A DNA stretch of 5,157 bases from Bacteroidota bacterium (GCA_015490695.1 WFXK01000208.1:1-5157), one strand, 5' to 3'. Counted from the stretch's first letter, positions 1-5,157 are shown. Program-made: numbers and translations. The notes: generated by a model from the letters alone, not told the origin.

Positions 1-842
1 AGGAACATTAGTAAAATGACTAAAGTAGTAGTTTCAAGAAGGAGTATAGCAGGTAAACCTTTGAAGTTTAGCCAGTATAGTAGTAAAATAATTAGTGTGA
101 GGGCAACAAAGATTCTATAAAATCGGCGTTGTTGGAAGTTCCAATAAAAATAATTGCGATAAGAAAGAAGGATAGCGACTAAAAACAAAGAGGAGAAGAG
201 CAGACCGGTGTAATCGGCATTTTGTTGGATGTTGTACCACCAAAATTGTAAATATTGTTGCCAGAAGGTTTTTTCAAAATGGAATGCGAATAGAATAAAA
301 AAGTAAGCTAGCAATATGTAGGTTATGGCATAGATGAAATTTCTTTTTCTGTCTAGTACCGATAGTGCGATGATAGTAAGGAGGAGGGTAGGGGGGATGA
401 GGTGGAAGTTCCATAAAGGAGCGGTGGCTAAGGCTATAGCTGTGAGCTTGGCGCGTTGATAAATAATTCCATGAAGGGCAATGAGGATAAGCAGCCATCC
501 TATTAAGAAAGAACACAAAAGAGCCTGAGAGGGAATTAAGAAGCATTGTAGTAATAAAAATCCGTAGGCGCTGTAAAAGGTGAAGGCTGAGCTCCATTGT
601 AGTTGGATGAATAAACTATTGGTAAGTAGGGCATTAACGAATAACGTGATGGTTGTTAGGATTTTCCAGATTAGGGTTGCGGTAGTAGGGTTCTTAATAA
701 CGAGGATTTTACTTAGTAGTAGAGGGATGGGGGCGCAATAATGGGATTGGATATGAAGTTGGGCGATTTCTTGCGGATGTTTTATTAGGAATGGAGGTAG
801 GGCACTAAGGGCAAGCAATAAAAAAAGAACATGGGGGCGCAT
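1..842 (-). CDS. Polytopic integral membrane protein, unknown function (3' end outside window)
   Basis: Reading leftward from an ATG at 842-840, the frame stays open for 280 codons to the window edge, with no stop seen; the C-terminus is missing. The product is extremely hydrophobic, with about eight or nine likely membrane segments (roughly residues 5-20, 56-78, 92-125, 133-163, 168-188, 211-227, 242-260, 263-279) separated by short Arg/Lys loops such as DRKRN near 164-168 and QQRR at 237-240. No catalytic motif is visible. The ATG shares one base with the TGA of the metallopeptidase gene (TGATG), so translation is probably coupled and the start is well placed. Codons favour C at the third position and avoid G. 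Length and segment pattern recall Bacteroidota membrane proteins of the DUF6427 type, but that is memory-based and tentative. A glycosyltransferase-like membrane protein is an alternative. The gene is convincing; the function is unknown. Confidence 0.82.
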   Translation of the reverse strand, partial: MRPHVLFLLLALSALPPFLIKHPQEIAQLHIQSHYCAPIPLLLSKILVIKNPTTATLIWKILTTITLFVNALLTNSLFIQLQWSSAFTFYSAYGFLLLQCFLIPSQALLCSFLIGWLLILIALHGIIYQRAKLTAIALATAPLWNFHLIPPTLLLTIIALSVLDRKRNFIYAITYILLAYFFILFAFHFEKTFWQQYLQFWWYNIQQNADYTGLLFSSLFLVAILLSYRNYFYWNFQQRRFYRIFVALTLIILLLYWLNFKGLPAILLLETTTLVILLMF

Positions 843-1543
843 CAATCGTCTCTACGTCCGAGGAAGAGCAGGATAAAATAAAGGAGCTGGGCAAGGCTTG
901 CTAAGGCAGCAACGAAATACGTTAAAGCAGCCCATGTTAATGCCTCTCTTGCTTGTTTTGCTCCAATTCCTTGAATCATCCCTGTGTTGTTAAGCCATGC
1001 TAAAGCACGACGACTGGCATCTACTTCTACCGGTAAAGTGATTAAAGAAAACAATGTGATAGCCGATTGTAAAACGATAATAGCTAACAGGGCTTTATCA
1101 AAGAGTTGTGCGCTGGCACCTAAGATAAACAGGGCTAAATAGACAAATTGTAGGGCTTTTGCACTGAAGTTTACTATAGGCACCATTTTAGAGCGCATTT
1201 GCAGCCATGCGTAACCTGTGTAGTGTTGCACAGCATGACCACATTCATGGGCGGCGACTGCCGCTGCAGCAACACTCCTGCCATGATATACCTCAGGACT
1301 TAAATTTACTGTACGATTCATGGGGTTGTAATGGTCTGTTAATTGTCCTGGAACGGATACAACTTGTACGTCGTAGATGCCATGGTCTGCTAACATACGT
1401 TCGGCGATCTCTTTTCCGCTAAGTCCCATGGCATTAGGGGTTGCAGAGTACTTTGCGAACTTACTTCGCAGGACACTACTTACAATGCCCCCTATGAGGG
1501 CGAAAACGATAGTGATGAAAAGTAAAACGGGGTCAAAAATCAT
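842..1543 (-). CDS. YugP-type membrane-bound neutral zinc metallopeptidase
   Basis: A 233-residue protein of the Zn_peptidase_2 (YugP) family, integral membrane zinc peptidases whose substrates are poorly known. The N-terminus (about residues 1-22, starting MIFDPVLLFI) is a membrane segment. The zinc site HECGH (HExxH) is at residues 99-103, coded at 1249-1235, inside an Ala-rich helix. A likely third ligand is Glu173 in the LPVEVDASRRAL block, which is typical of the family. Further hydrophobic segments lie at about 131-145, 150-170 and 205-227. The frame can be extended upstream to an ATG at 1630, but the ATG at 1543 is preferred: it gives the usual family length and begins with the membrane helix, a GAAGGG stretch precedes it, and a TAACTTTG promoter element lies inside the extension. 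The TGA overlaps the next gene's ATG by one base, so the two form an operon. The gene diverges from fbaB. Confidence 0.93.
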   Translation of the reverse strand: MIFDPVLLFITIVFALIGGIVSSVLRSKFAKYSATPNAMGLSGKEIAERMLADHGIYDVQVVSVPGQLTDHYNPMNRTVNLSPEVYHGRSVAAAAVAAHECGHAVQHYTGYAWLQMRSKMVPIVNFSAKALQFVYLALFILGASAQLFDKALLAIIVLQSAITLFSLITLPVEVDASRRALAWLNNTGMIQGIGAKQAREALTWAALTYFVAALASLAQLLYFILLFLGRRDD

Positions 1544-1566
1544 AGCCCTTCGCTTTTTGAGGAAGG

Positions 1567-1574
1567 CAAAGTTA
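1567..1574 (-). promoter_or_regulatory. Bacteroidota-type -7 element for the metallopeptidase gene
   Basis: On the minus strand this reads TAACTTTG, an exact match to the TAnnTTTG -7 consensus of Bacteroidota, 23 bases before the metallopeptidase ATG. No clear TTG appears 19-21 bases further upstream, so the -33 half is weak or absent. The distance to the ATG is almost the same as in the divergent fbaB promoter, which supports the call. Confidence 0.5.
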
Positions 1575-1582
1575 TGAATTTT

Positions 1583-1601
1583 CCTAATAAAGGTATTAAG
1601 G
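1583..1601. repeat. Imperfect inverted repeat between divergent promoters
   Basis: CCTAATA (1583-1589) and TATTAAGG (1594-1601) are inverted copies apart from one extra A in the right arm, with a four-base centre. The repeat lies just upstream of the proposed -33 of fbaB and where the -33 of the leftward unit should be. It could be an operator serving both directions. It is short and AT-rich, so chance is possible. Confidence 0.25.
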
Positions 1602-1607
1602 TTTGGG

Positions 1608-1638
1608 TTGCAGGAGTGAAGAGGGTGCATTAAATTTG
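1608..1638 (+). promoter_or_regulatory. Bacteroidota-type promoter for fbaB
   Basis: TTG at 1608-1610, a 20-base spacer, then TAAATTTG at 1631-1638 match the -33 TTG / -7 TAnnTTTG pattern of the Bacteroidota housekeeping sigma factor. The -7 element ends 24 bases before the ATG at 1663. Transcription would begin near 1643, giving a very short leader. This also argues against the TTG at 1603 as the translation start, because that codon would lie upstream of the transcript. Confidence 0.62.
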
Positions 1639-1662
1639 TGGGCGAAAAAAGCTAGTAGGCTT

Positions 1663-2745
1663 ATGAGTGTCGCAACCGCTACAGCAAGTATTGATAAGAT
1701 TATTTCCATCATAGGGGAAGAGCAAGCGCGCTATTTGTTGGAACATGAATGTAAGACAGTGCCTAAAGAGCAATTGTATTTACCGGGACCAGATGTCATA
1801 GAACGGATATGGGTGCATAGTGACCGAAATAATCGGGTATTGTATAATTTACATCGGCTTTACAATCATGGGCGTTTAGCAGGCACAGGATATCTTTCTA
1901 TTTTACCTGTAGACCAAGGAGTAGAGCACTCAGCAGGCGCTTCCTTTGCCCCTAATCCCATCTATTTTGACCCTGAAAACATTGTAAAACTTGCTATAGA
2001 AGCAGGGTGTAACGCTGTGGCAAGTACTTTTGGAGTACTATCGCAAGTAGCACGGAAGTATGCCCATAAAATTCCTTTCATTGTAAAAATTAACCATAAT
2101 GAACTTTTAACCTATCCAAACCGTTATGACCAAGTGTTGTTTGGAACAATTGAAGATGCATGGAACATGGGTGCAGTGGGTGTTGGAGCAACCATCTACT
2201 TTGGCTCTGAAGAGTCTCGTAGACAAATTGTTGAAATTTCAGAAGCCTTTGCTTATGCCCATGAATTAGGTATGGTAACGATTCTTTGGTGTTACTTAAG
2301 AAACAAAGCTTTTAAGAAAGATGGAGTAGATTACCATTTAGCAGCGGATTTAACAGGGCAAGCAAATCATTTAGGTGCTACAATAAAAGCAGATATTATT
2401 AAACAAAAATTACCTACCGTAAACAATGGTTATGGTGCATTGAACTTTGGCAAAACACATAAAAAGGTTTATACTGAATTGACAACAGATCATCCAATTG
2501 ATTTGTGCCGCTATCAGGTAGTGAATAATTATATGGGGCGCATAGCGTTGATTAACTCTGGGGGTGCATCTTCTGGAAAGACGGATTTAGCTGAGGCGGT
2601 TACTACAGCCATCATTAACAAAAGAGCAGGCGGAGCAGGCTTGATTATGGGACGTAAAGCCTTCCAACGCCCAATGAAAGAAGGTATTGAAATCATTCAC
2701 GCAGTACAAGACGTTTATTTGTGTAAAGAAATTACTATTGCTTAG
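1663..2745 (+). CDS. fbaB: Class I fructose-bisphosphate aldolase (FbaB/DhnA type)
   Basis: A 360-residue cytoplasmic enzyme that reversibly splits fructose 1,6-bisphosphate into dihydroxyacetone phosphate and glyceraldehyde 3-phosphate through a Schiff-base lysine, without metal. It follows E. coli FbaB (350 aa) closely from end to end. Shared blocks include LPVDQGVEHSAGASFA (about 81-96), VGATIYFGSEESRRQI, AFKKDGVDYH, DLTGQANHL, LINSGG (about 296-301) and the phosphate-binding GRKAF near 330. The likely Schiff-base lysine is Lys247 (codon 2401-2403) in ADIIKQK, which by alignment matches Lys237 of E. coli. The ATG at 1663 is chosen because it gives family length plus about ten residues, no other in-frame ATG precedes the conserved core, and the promoter ends at 1638; the frame itself is open back to a TTG at 1603. 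The gene stands alone, divergent from the metallopeptidase and 264 bases from the next gene. Confidence 0.97.
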   Translation: MSVATATASIDKIISIIGEEQARYLLEHECKTVPKEQLYLPGPDVIERIWVHSDRNNRVLYNLHRLYNHGRLAGTGYLSILPVDQGVEHSAGASFAPNPIYFDPENIVKLAIEAGCNAVASTFGVLSQVARKYAHKIPFIVKINHNELLTYPNRYDQVLFGTIEDAWNMGAVGVGATIYFGSEESRRQIVEISEAFAYAHELGMVTILWCYLRNKAFKKDGVDYHLAADLTGQANHLGATIKADIIKQKLPTVNNGYGALNFGKTHKKVYTELTTDHPIDLCRYQVVNNYMGRIALINSGGASSGKTDLAEAVTTAIINKRAGGAGLIMGRKAFQRPMKEGIEIIHAVQDVYLCKEITIA

Positions 2746-2789
2746 AAGTTTTTGGAGGGGGGGGTGGATAGTGTATCTTGTGCATGTCT

Positions 2790-2810
2790 GAGGACTTGTA
2801 AAAAGTCTTT
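2790..2810 (+). terminator. Weak hairpin downstream of fbaB, possible terminator
   Basis: GAGGACTT (2790-2797) can pair with AAGTCTTT (2803-2810) around a five-base GTAAA loop, as eight pairs of which two are G-U. It begins 45 bases after the fbaB stop. The T-rich part lies within the right arm and no T-run follows, so it is at best a weak terminator or a 3'-end stabilising hairpin. Confidence 0.25.
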
Positions 2811-2823
2811 GAAATCTGGTTTG

Positions 2824-2854
2824 AGGATTAAATTTAATTATCTATTTTAATCCT
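2824..2854. terminator. AT-rich perfect inverted repeat, possible terminator
   Basis: AGGATTAAA (2824-2832) and TTTAATCCT (2846-2854) are a perfect 9-base inverted repeat around a 13-base AT-rich loop. The stem is AT-rich and followed by TTGAGG rather than a T-run, so termination is uncertain. It could instead be a protein-binding site or chance. Confidence 0.25.
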
Positions 2855-2966
2855 TTGAGGTTAATGCTTTCGTGAATGCGACGATAATAGCTCTCTTGGG
2901 TAGCAACAGGGTAGCCTATTAAGCCAACTCTGTGAGGTTTGCCCTCTTACCTATTAGTTCTAACAT
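2842..2966 (-). pseudogene. Possible decayed or frameshifted small ORF
   Basis: On the minus strand an ATG at 2966, preceded by an AAGG-containing sequence, opens a 15-codon frame. One frame away (-1), 34 codons from 2946 down to a TAG at 2844-2842 are open and read as protein-like text: KPHRVGLIGYPVATQ, then a charged and aromatic stretch ending INLKGLK. That second frame has no ATG, GTG or TTG. Joined, they would make a peptide of about 40 residues, as if one base had been lost or gained. I recognise no family. An open stretch of this length can occur by chance, so this is only a candidate gene remnant. Confidence 0.18.
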
Positions 2967-2968
2967 CC

Positions 2969-2994
2969 TTATCTTGCCCTTTTGGACAAGATAA
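2969..2994. promoter_or_regulatory. Perfect palindrome across the CDGSH promoter, candidate operator
   Basis: TTATCTTG (2969-2976) and CAAGATAA (2987-2994) are perfect inverted arms with a 10-base centre, CCCTTTTGGA, which itself can add two more pairs around a TTTT loop. The left arm contains the proposed -33 TTG and the right arm sits in the spacer before the -7 element. That is where a dimeric repressor would block polymerase. No T-run follows on either strand, so it does not look like a terminator. The cognate regulator is not visible in this window. Confidence 0.45.
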
Positions 2995-3004
2995 TGTATC
3001 TTTG
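2974..3004 (+). promoter_or_regulatory. Bacteroidota-type promoter for the CDGSH-dehydrogenase-gyrB cluster
   Basis: TTG at 2974-2976, a 20-base spacer, then TATCTTTG at 2997-3004 match the TTG/TAnnTTTG pattern with the same spacing as the fbaB promoter. Only five bases (CTGCC) separate the -7 element from the ATG at 3010, so the transcript would start at or within a few bases of the start codon. Confidence 0.6.
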
Positions 3005-3009
3005 CTGCC

Positions 3010-3249
3010 ATGGAAAAACCCCAAATAGCGCAAAAAACGCCCTATGTGGTTACTTTAGAAGGGGGGAAAACCTACTGGTGGTGTGCTTGTGGTAGAAGTA
3101 AAAATCAACCTTTTTGTGACGGCAGCCACAAAGGTACTTCCTTCACTCCTGTAAAAATCCAAGTAGAATCCCAGCAAAAAGTTGCTCTATGCGGCTGTAA
3201 ACATACTAAAAACCCACCTTATTGCGACGGTAGCCATAAATTCTTATAA
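3010..3249 (+). CDS. Tandem CDGSH iron-sulfur protein
   Basis: A 79-residue soluble protein with two complete CDGSH motifs (CxC-x2-S/T-x3-P-x-CDGSH). The first has Cys25, Cys27, Ser30, Pro34, Cys36 and His40; the second has Cys61, Cys63, Thr66, Pro70, Cys72 and His76. Each should bind one [2Fe-2S] cluster through three Cys and one His, as in the two-motif (MiNT/CISD3-like) proteins, which handle redox reactions or Fe-S cluster transfer. All eight ligands are intact. The conserved sequence begins almost at once (KPQIAQKTPYVV, then GKTYWWCACG), so the ATG at 3010 must be the start; no Shine-Dalgarno precedes it and the promoter lies immediately upstream. It is the first gene of a tight cluster, nine bases before the dehydrogenase-like gene. 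The exact partner is unknown. Confidence 0.95.
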   Translation: MEKPQIAQKTPYVVTLEGGKTYWWCACGRSKNQPFCDGSHKGTSFTPVKIQVESQQKVALCGCKHTKNPPYCDGSHKFL

Positions 3250-3258
3250 AAATAGTGT

Positions 3259-4110
3259 ATGGTAAATTTGGAAAAACAACGGATACAGATCATTGGTGCA
3301 AGCAAAGCCATAGAAGCGCTACTCTCAAAGCTCTTTCAAAACATTAAAAGACGTGCAAATGCACCTAAAATCTTTTTTATCTTGAATCCAGATCCGTCAG
3401 TTGTAAAAAAAATTTTAGACCCTAAAAATGTTGCTTTTAAAGGAAAGCTTGCTATATTTTTTGATGAGCAGGACCTCAAAGAGCCTCCTGTTTTTTTCTT
3501 CCAAGTACCACCCTCTAAAACGTTAAATGCTTTCTTAGAGGATATTGCTCCCGCACTGGCATCCATGTTTCTTCAGCAATTAAGTGCTTCACCTTTTTGG
3601 GGTGCTGGTGATACAGCTAGAAGACATTTACAATTTCTGAAATTTGCAGGGCGGATTCATCGTGGGATATCTTATGAAGATTTATTCAGACCTCAATATT
3701 ATAAGCGCCATTTTGGAATCAATGCTTTAACCCCTCATTTTTTAGAACGAGAAGTTTGGGAGATTAGCGCATTACCCCATAGTGATTTAGAATGCTTAGA
3801 CAAAGTAATGAGAACGCTTGCTAAAGATTATGTTGTAGTTCAGGACCAAATAGGGATGGTAACGCTTAGGGTTCTTGCGATGATTATCAATGAAGCATTT
3901 TGGTTATTACAAGAAGGGCATGCCGATGCAGAAAGCATCAACGTTGCTTTACGCTTAGGAGTAAACTATCCTTATGGACCTATAGAATGGGCAGAACAAA
4001 TCGGTTATAAAGTAATTGTTGAAGTTTTAGAAGGCTTAGCGAAGGAATTAGGTAGTGAAACTTATCGAATTGCACCTTTGTTAAAACAGAAAGCAAGGGA
4101 ACAACTATGA
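3259..4110 (+). CDS. 3-hydroxyacyl-CoA dehydrogenase-like protein, probably non-catalytic
   Basis: A 283-residue protein. Its C-terminal part (about 198-283: IGMVTLRVLAMIINEAFWLL, then LRLGVNYPYGPIEWAEQIG) clearly matches the helical dimerisation domain of 3-hydroxyacyl-CoA dehydrogenases. The region 153-200 fits the end of the NAD-binding domain. The N-terminus keeps only a trace of a Rossmann start (RIQIIGASKAIEALL, 8-22), and the GxGxxG loop is absent. The catalytic His (GLHFFNP in the family) is replaced by Asn155 in GINALTP, and the active-site Asn (GFIVNRLL) aligns with Leu203. I recall similar stand-alone proteins in Bacteroidota, so this is probably a family trait rather than decay: the frame is intact. 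It may have a structural, regulatory or altered acyl-CoA role. The gene starts nine bases after the CDGSH stop, and its TGA overlaps the gyrB ATG by four bases (ATGA). Family placement is firm; function is uncertain. Confidence 0.87.
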   Translation: MVNLEKQRIQIIGASKAIEALLSKLFQNIKRRANAPKIFFILNPDPSVVKKILDPKNVAFKGKLAIFFDEQDLKEPPVFFFQVPPSKTLNAFLEDIAPALASMFLQQLSASPFWGAGDTARRHLQFLKFAGRIHRGISYEDLFRPQYYKRHFGINALTPHFLEREVWEISALPHSDLECLDKVMRTLAKDYVVVQDQIGMVTLRVLAMIINEAFWLLQEGHADAESINVALRLGVNYPYGPIEWAEQIGYKVIVEVLEGLAKELGSETYRIAPLLKQKAREQL

Positions 4111-5157
4111 AAGAGCAGACGTATACAGCTGTTAACATTGAGATTTTAGAGGGGCTTGAGGCGGTACGCAAACGCCCTGCAATGTACATTGGAGACACAG
4201 GCTTAAGAGGCTTACACCATTTGATTTATGAGGTTGTAGATAACTCTATTGATGAAGCCATGGCAGGCTACTGCGACCAAATTGAAGTGGTCTTACATGA
4301 AGATGGAAGCGTTACCATAAAAGATAATGGACGCGGTATTCCTACTGATATTCACCCAAAAGAAGGGCGCAGTGCCTTAGAAATCGTTATGACCGTGCTC
4401 CATGCAGGTGGGAAATTTAATCGGGAAACCTATAAAGTCAGTGGTGGGTTGCATGGTGTAGGGGTCTCTTGTGTCAACGCTCTATCAGAATTCTGTGAAG
4501 TTAAAGTCTATAGAGATGGGAAAATTTGGCGGCAACAATACCGCCGAGGCGTCCCCATCACCCCCGTAGAAGTCATCGGAACAACAAACCAGCGAGGAAC
4601 CGAAACCACTTTCAAACCCGATCCAGAAATCTTCTCTAAAACAGAGTTCCACACAGACATCATAGAAGCCCGACTACGAGAACTTGCTTATTTAAACAAA
4701 GGTATTACCATCACTCTCATAGATGAACGCGATAAAGACGAAAAAGGTAATCCTAAAACCTACCGTTTTCACTATGAAGGCGGTATCAAAGAATTTGTTC
4801 AATACTTAGACAGAAACCGTAAACCCCTCTTTGTCCCCCCTATTTACTTTGAAGCCCACGACGAAAGCGGTCCTTATGAAATAGAAATCGCCTTAGAATA
4901 CACCGACAGCACCAGTGAAAACATCCATTCTTACGTTAACAACATTAACACCATAGACGGAGGCACCCACGTGACCGGCTTCAAAAAAGCTCTAACCGAT
5001 GTTATTAAATCCTACATCCGTCAAAACGGCTTACCAACTAGAAAAACTAAAATCAGCGATAAAAACATCCAAGGAGAAGATACTCGTATAGGTTTAACGG
5101 CTGTCATCTCCGTAAAAGTTCCTGAACCCCAGTTTGAAGGACAAACCAAAACAAAAT
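4107..5157 (+). CDS. gyrB: DNA gyrase subunit B (5' part, cut by window end)
   Basis: The first 350 residues of the gyrase ATPase subunit, which with GyrA introduces negative supercoils; full-length Bacteroidota GyrB is about 650 residues, so the TOPRIM half is missing. The GHKL ATPase domain shows the RKRPAMYIGD start (21-30), catalytic Glu42 and Asn46 in EVVDNSIDEA, DNGRGIP (73-79), the ATP lid HAGGKF (99-104) and GGLHGVGVS (113-121). The transducer domain follows, and the window stops just after QTKTK (346-350), whose Gln346 and Lys348 match the E. coli Gln335/Lys337 ATP contacts. ParE is the alternative, but the sequence reads as bacteroidotal GyrB. The ATG at 4107 overlaps the stop of the preceding gene (ATGA), implying coupled translation. 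Base composition changes near 4540: G exceeds C before it and C greatly exceeds G after it. Confidence 0.96.
   Translation, partial: MKEQTYTAVNIEILEGLEAVRKRPAMYIGDTGLRGLHHLIYEVVDNSIDEAMAGYCDQIEVVLHEDGSVTIKDNGRGIPTDIHPKEGRSALEIVMTVLHAGGKFNRETYKVSGGLHGVGVSCVNALSEFCEVKVYRDGKIWRQQYRRGVPITPVEVIGTTNQRGTETTFKPDPEIFSKTEFHTDIIEARLRELAYLNKGITITLIDERDKDEKGNPKTYRFHYEGGIKEFVQYLDRNRKPLFVPPIYFEAHDESGPYEIEIALEYTDSTSENIHSYVNNINTIDGGTHVTGFKKALTDVIKSYIRQNGLPTRKTKISDKNIQGEDTRIGLTAVISVKVPEPQFEGQTKTK

Larger units (their letters stand above)
2746..3009. other. Non-coding region between fbaB and the CDGSH gene
   Basis: This 264-base stretch has frequent stops in all plus-strand frames. From left to right it holds an unbroken run of eight G (2757-2764) within a G-rich patch, a small wobble-containing hairpin (2790-2810), an AT-rich perfect inverted repeat (2824-2854), an imperfect direct repeat of TTTGAGGATTAA (2820-2831) and TTTGAGGTTAA (2854-2864), a possible decayed minus-strand ORF (2842-2966), and the palindrome and promoter of the CDGSH gene (2969-3004). 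I looked for a tRNA-like fold and found none. Confidence 0.7.

Noticed and set aside
274..597. 107-codon minus-strand frame
   Set aside because: It is an out-of-frame shadow of the membrane protein gene, which is open through the whole region in another frame on the same strand; the alternative product has no coherent segments.
1207..1577. Two plus-strand frames opposite the metallopeptidase
   Set aside because: Both lie antisense to a well-supported HExxH protease gene and read as low-quality protein.
1544..1630. Upstream extension of the metallopeptidase to an ATG at 1630
   Set aside because: The extra 29 residues are unlike the family, they precede the natural N-terminal membrane helix, and the -7 promoter element falls inside them.
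1603..1662. Earlier TTG start for fbaB
   Set aside because: It adds 20 residues with no counterpart in FbaB and would lie upstream of the predicted transcript start.
2880..2965. Possible tRNA or structured RNA in the intergenic region
   Set aside because: No cloverleaf, no T-loop GTTCNA motif in the right place and no acceptor stem could be assembled.
3263..3270. TAAATTTG, another exact -7 box match
   Set aside because: It lies inside the first codons of the dehydrogenase-like gene and has no TTG 19-21 bases upstream, so it is probably chance. It shows that the -7 box alone is not decisive.
3336..3566. Minus-strand frame of 76 codons
   Set aside because: Antisense shadow of the dehydrogenase-like gene with no recognisable motif.
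3980..4198. Minus-strand frame of 72 codons
   Set aside because: Antisense shadow across the dehydrogenase-like/gyrB junction; both sense genes are clear there.

Overview
The window looks like ordinary chromosomal DNA from a member of the Bacteroidota. The evidence is threefold: protein content (class I FbaB aldolase, a tandem-CDGSH protein, a divergent 3-hydroxyacyl-CoA dehydrogenase-like protein of a kind I associate with this phylum, and GyrB); exact matches to the Bacteroidota -7 promoter consensus TAnnTTTG just upstream of three separate gene starts; and no strong Shine-Dalgarno sequences at most starts. Genus cannot be told from the sequence alone.

Layout. Bases 1-1543 are a leftward two-gene unit. 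A YugP-type membrane zinc metallopeptidase comes first, and its stop codon shares one base (TGATG) with the start of a polytopic membrane protein that runs off the left edge. Bases 1544-1662 are a divergent promoter region. Bases 1663-2745 encode the class I fructose-bisphosphate aldolase FbaB. Bases 2746-3009 are non-coding, with a G8 run, weak hairpins, a possible decayed leftward ORF, and a good promoter overlapped by a palindrome. From 3010 to the right edge lies a tight rightward cluster: the CDGSH protein, then the dehydrogenase-like protein 9 bases later, then gyrB overlapping it by four bases (ATGA) and cut by the window end.

Function. FbaB is central glycolysis/gluconeogenesis. The metallopeptidase and membrane protein probably act at the inner membrane and are likely co-translated. 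The right-hand cluster links a small 2x[2Fe-2S] protein, a probably non-catalytic acyl-CoA dehydrogenase relative and the gyrase ATPase subunit. No shared pathway is obvious, but the spacing implies co-transcription, so gyrB may be partly driven from the promoter before the CDGSH gene.

I see no mobile element, CRISPR array, rRNA or tRNA, and nothing that clearly amounts to a new multi-gene system. The points most worth a second look are the apparently leaderless CDGSH transcript with a palindrome across its promoter, the loss of catalytic residues in the dehydrogenase-like protein and its overlap with gyrB, and a sharp change of base composition inside gyrB.
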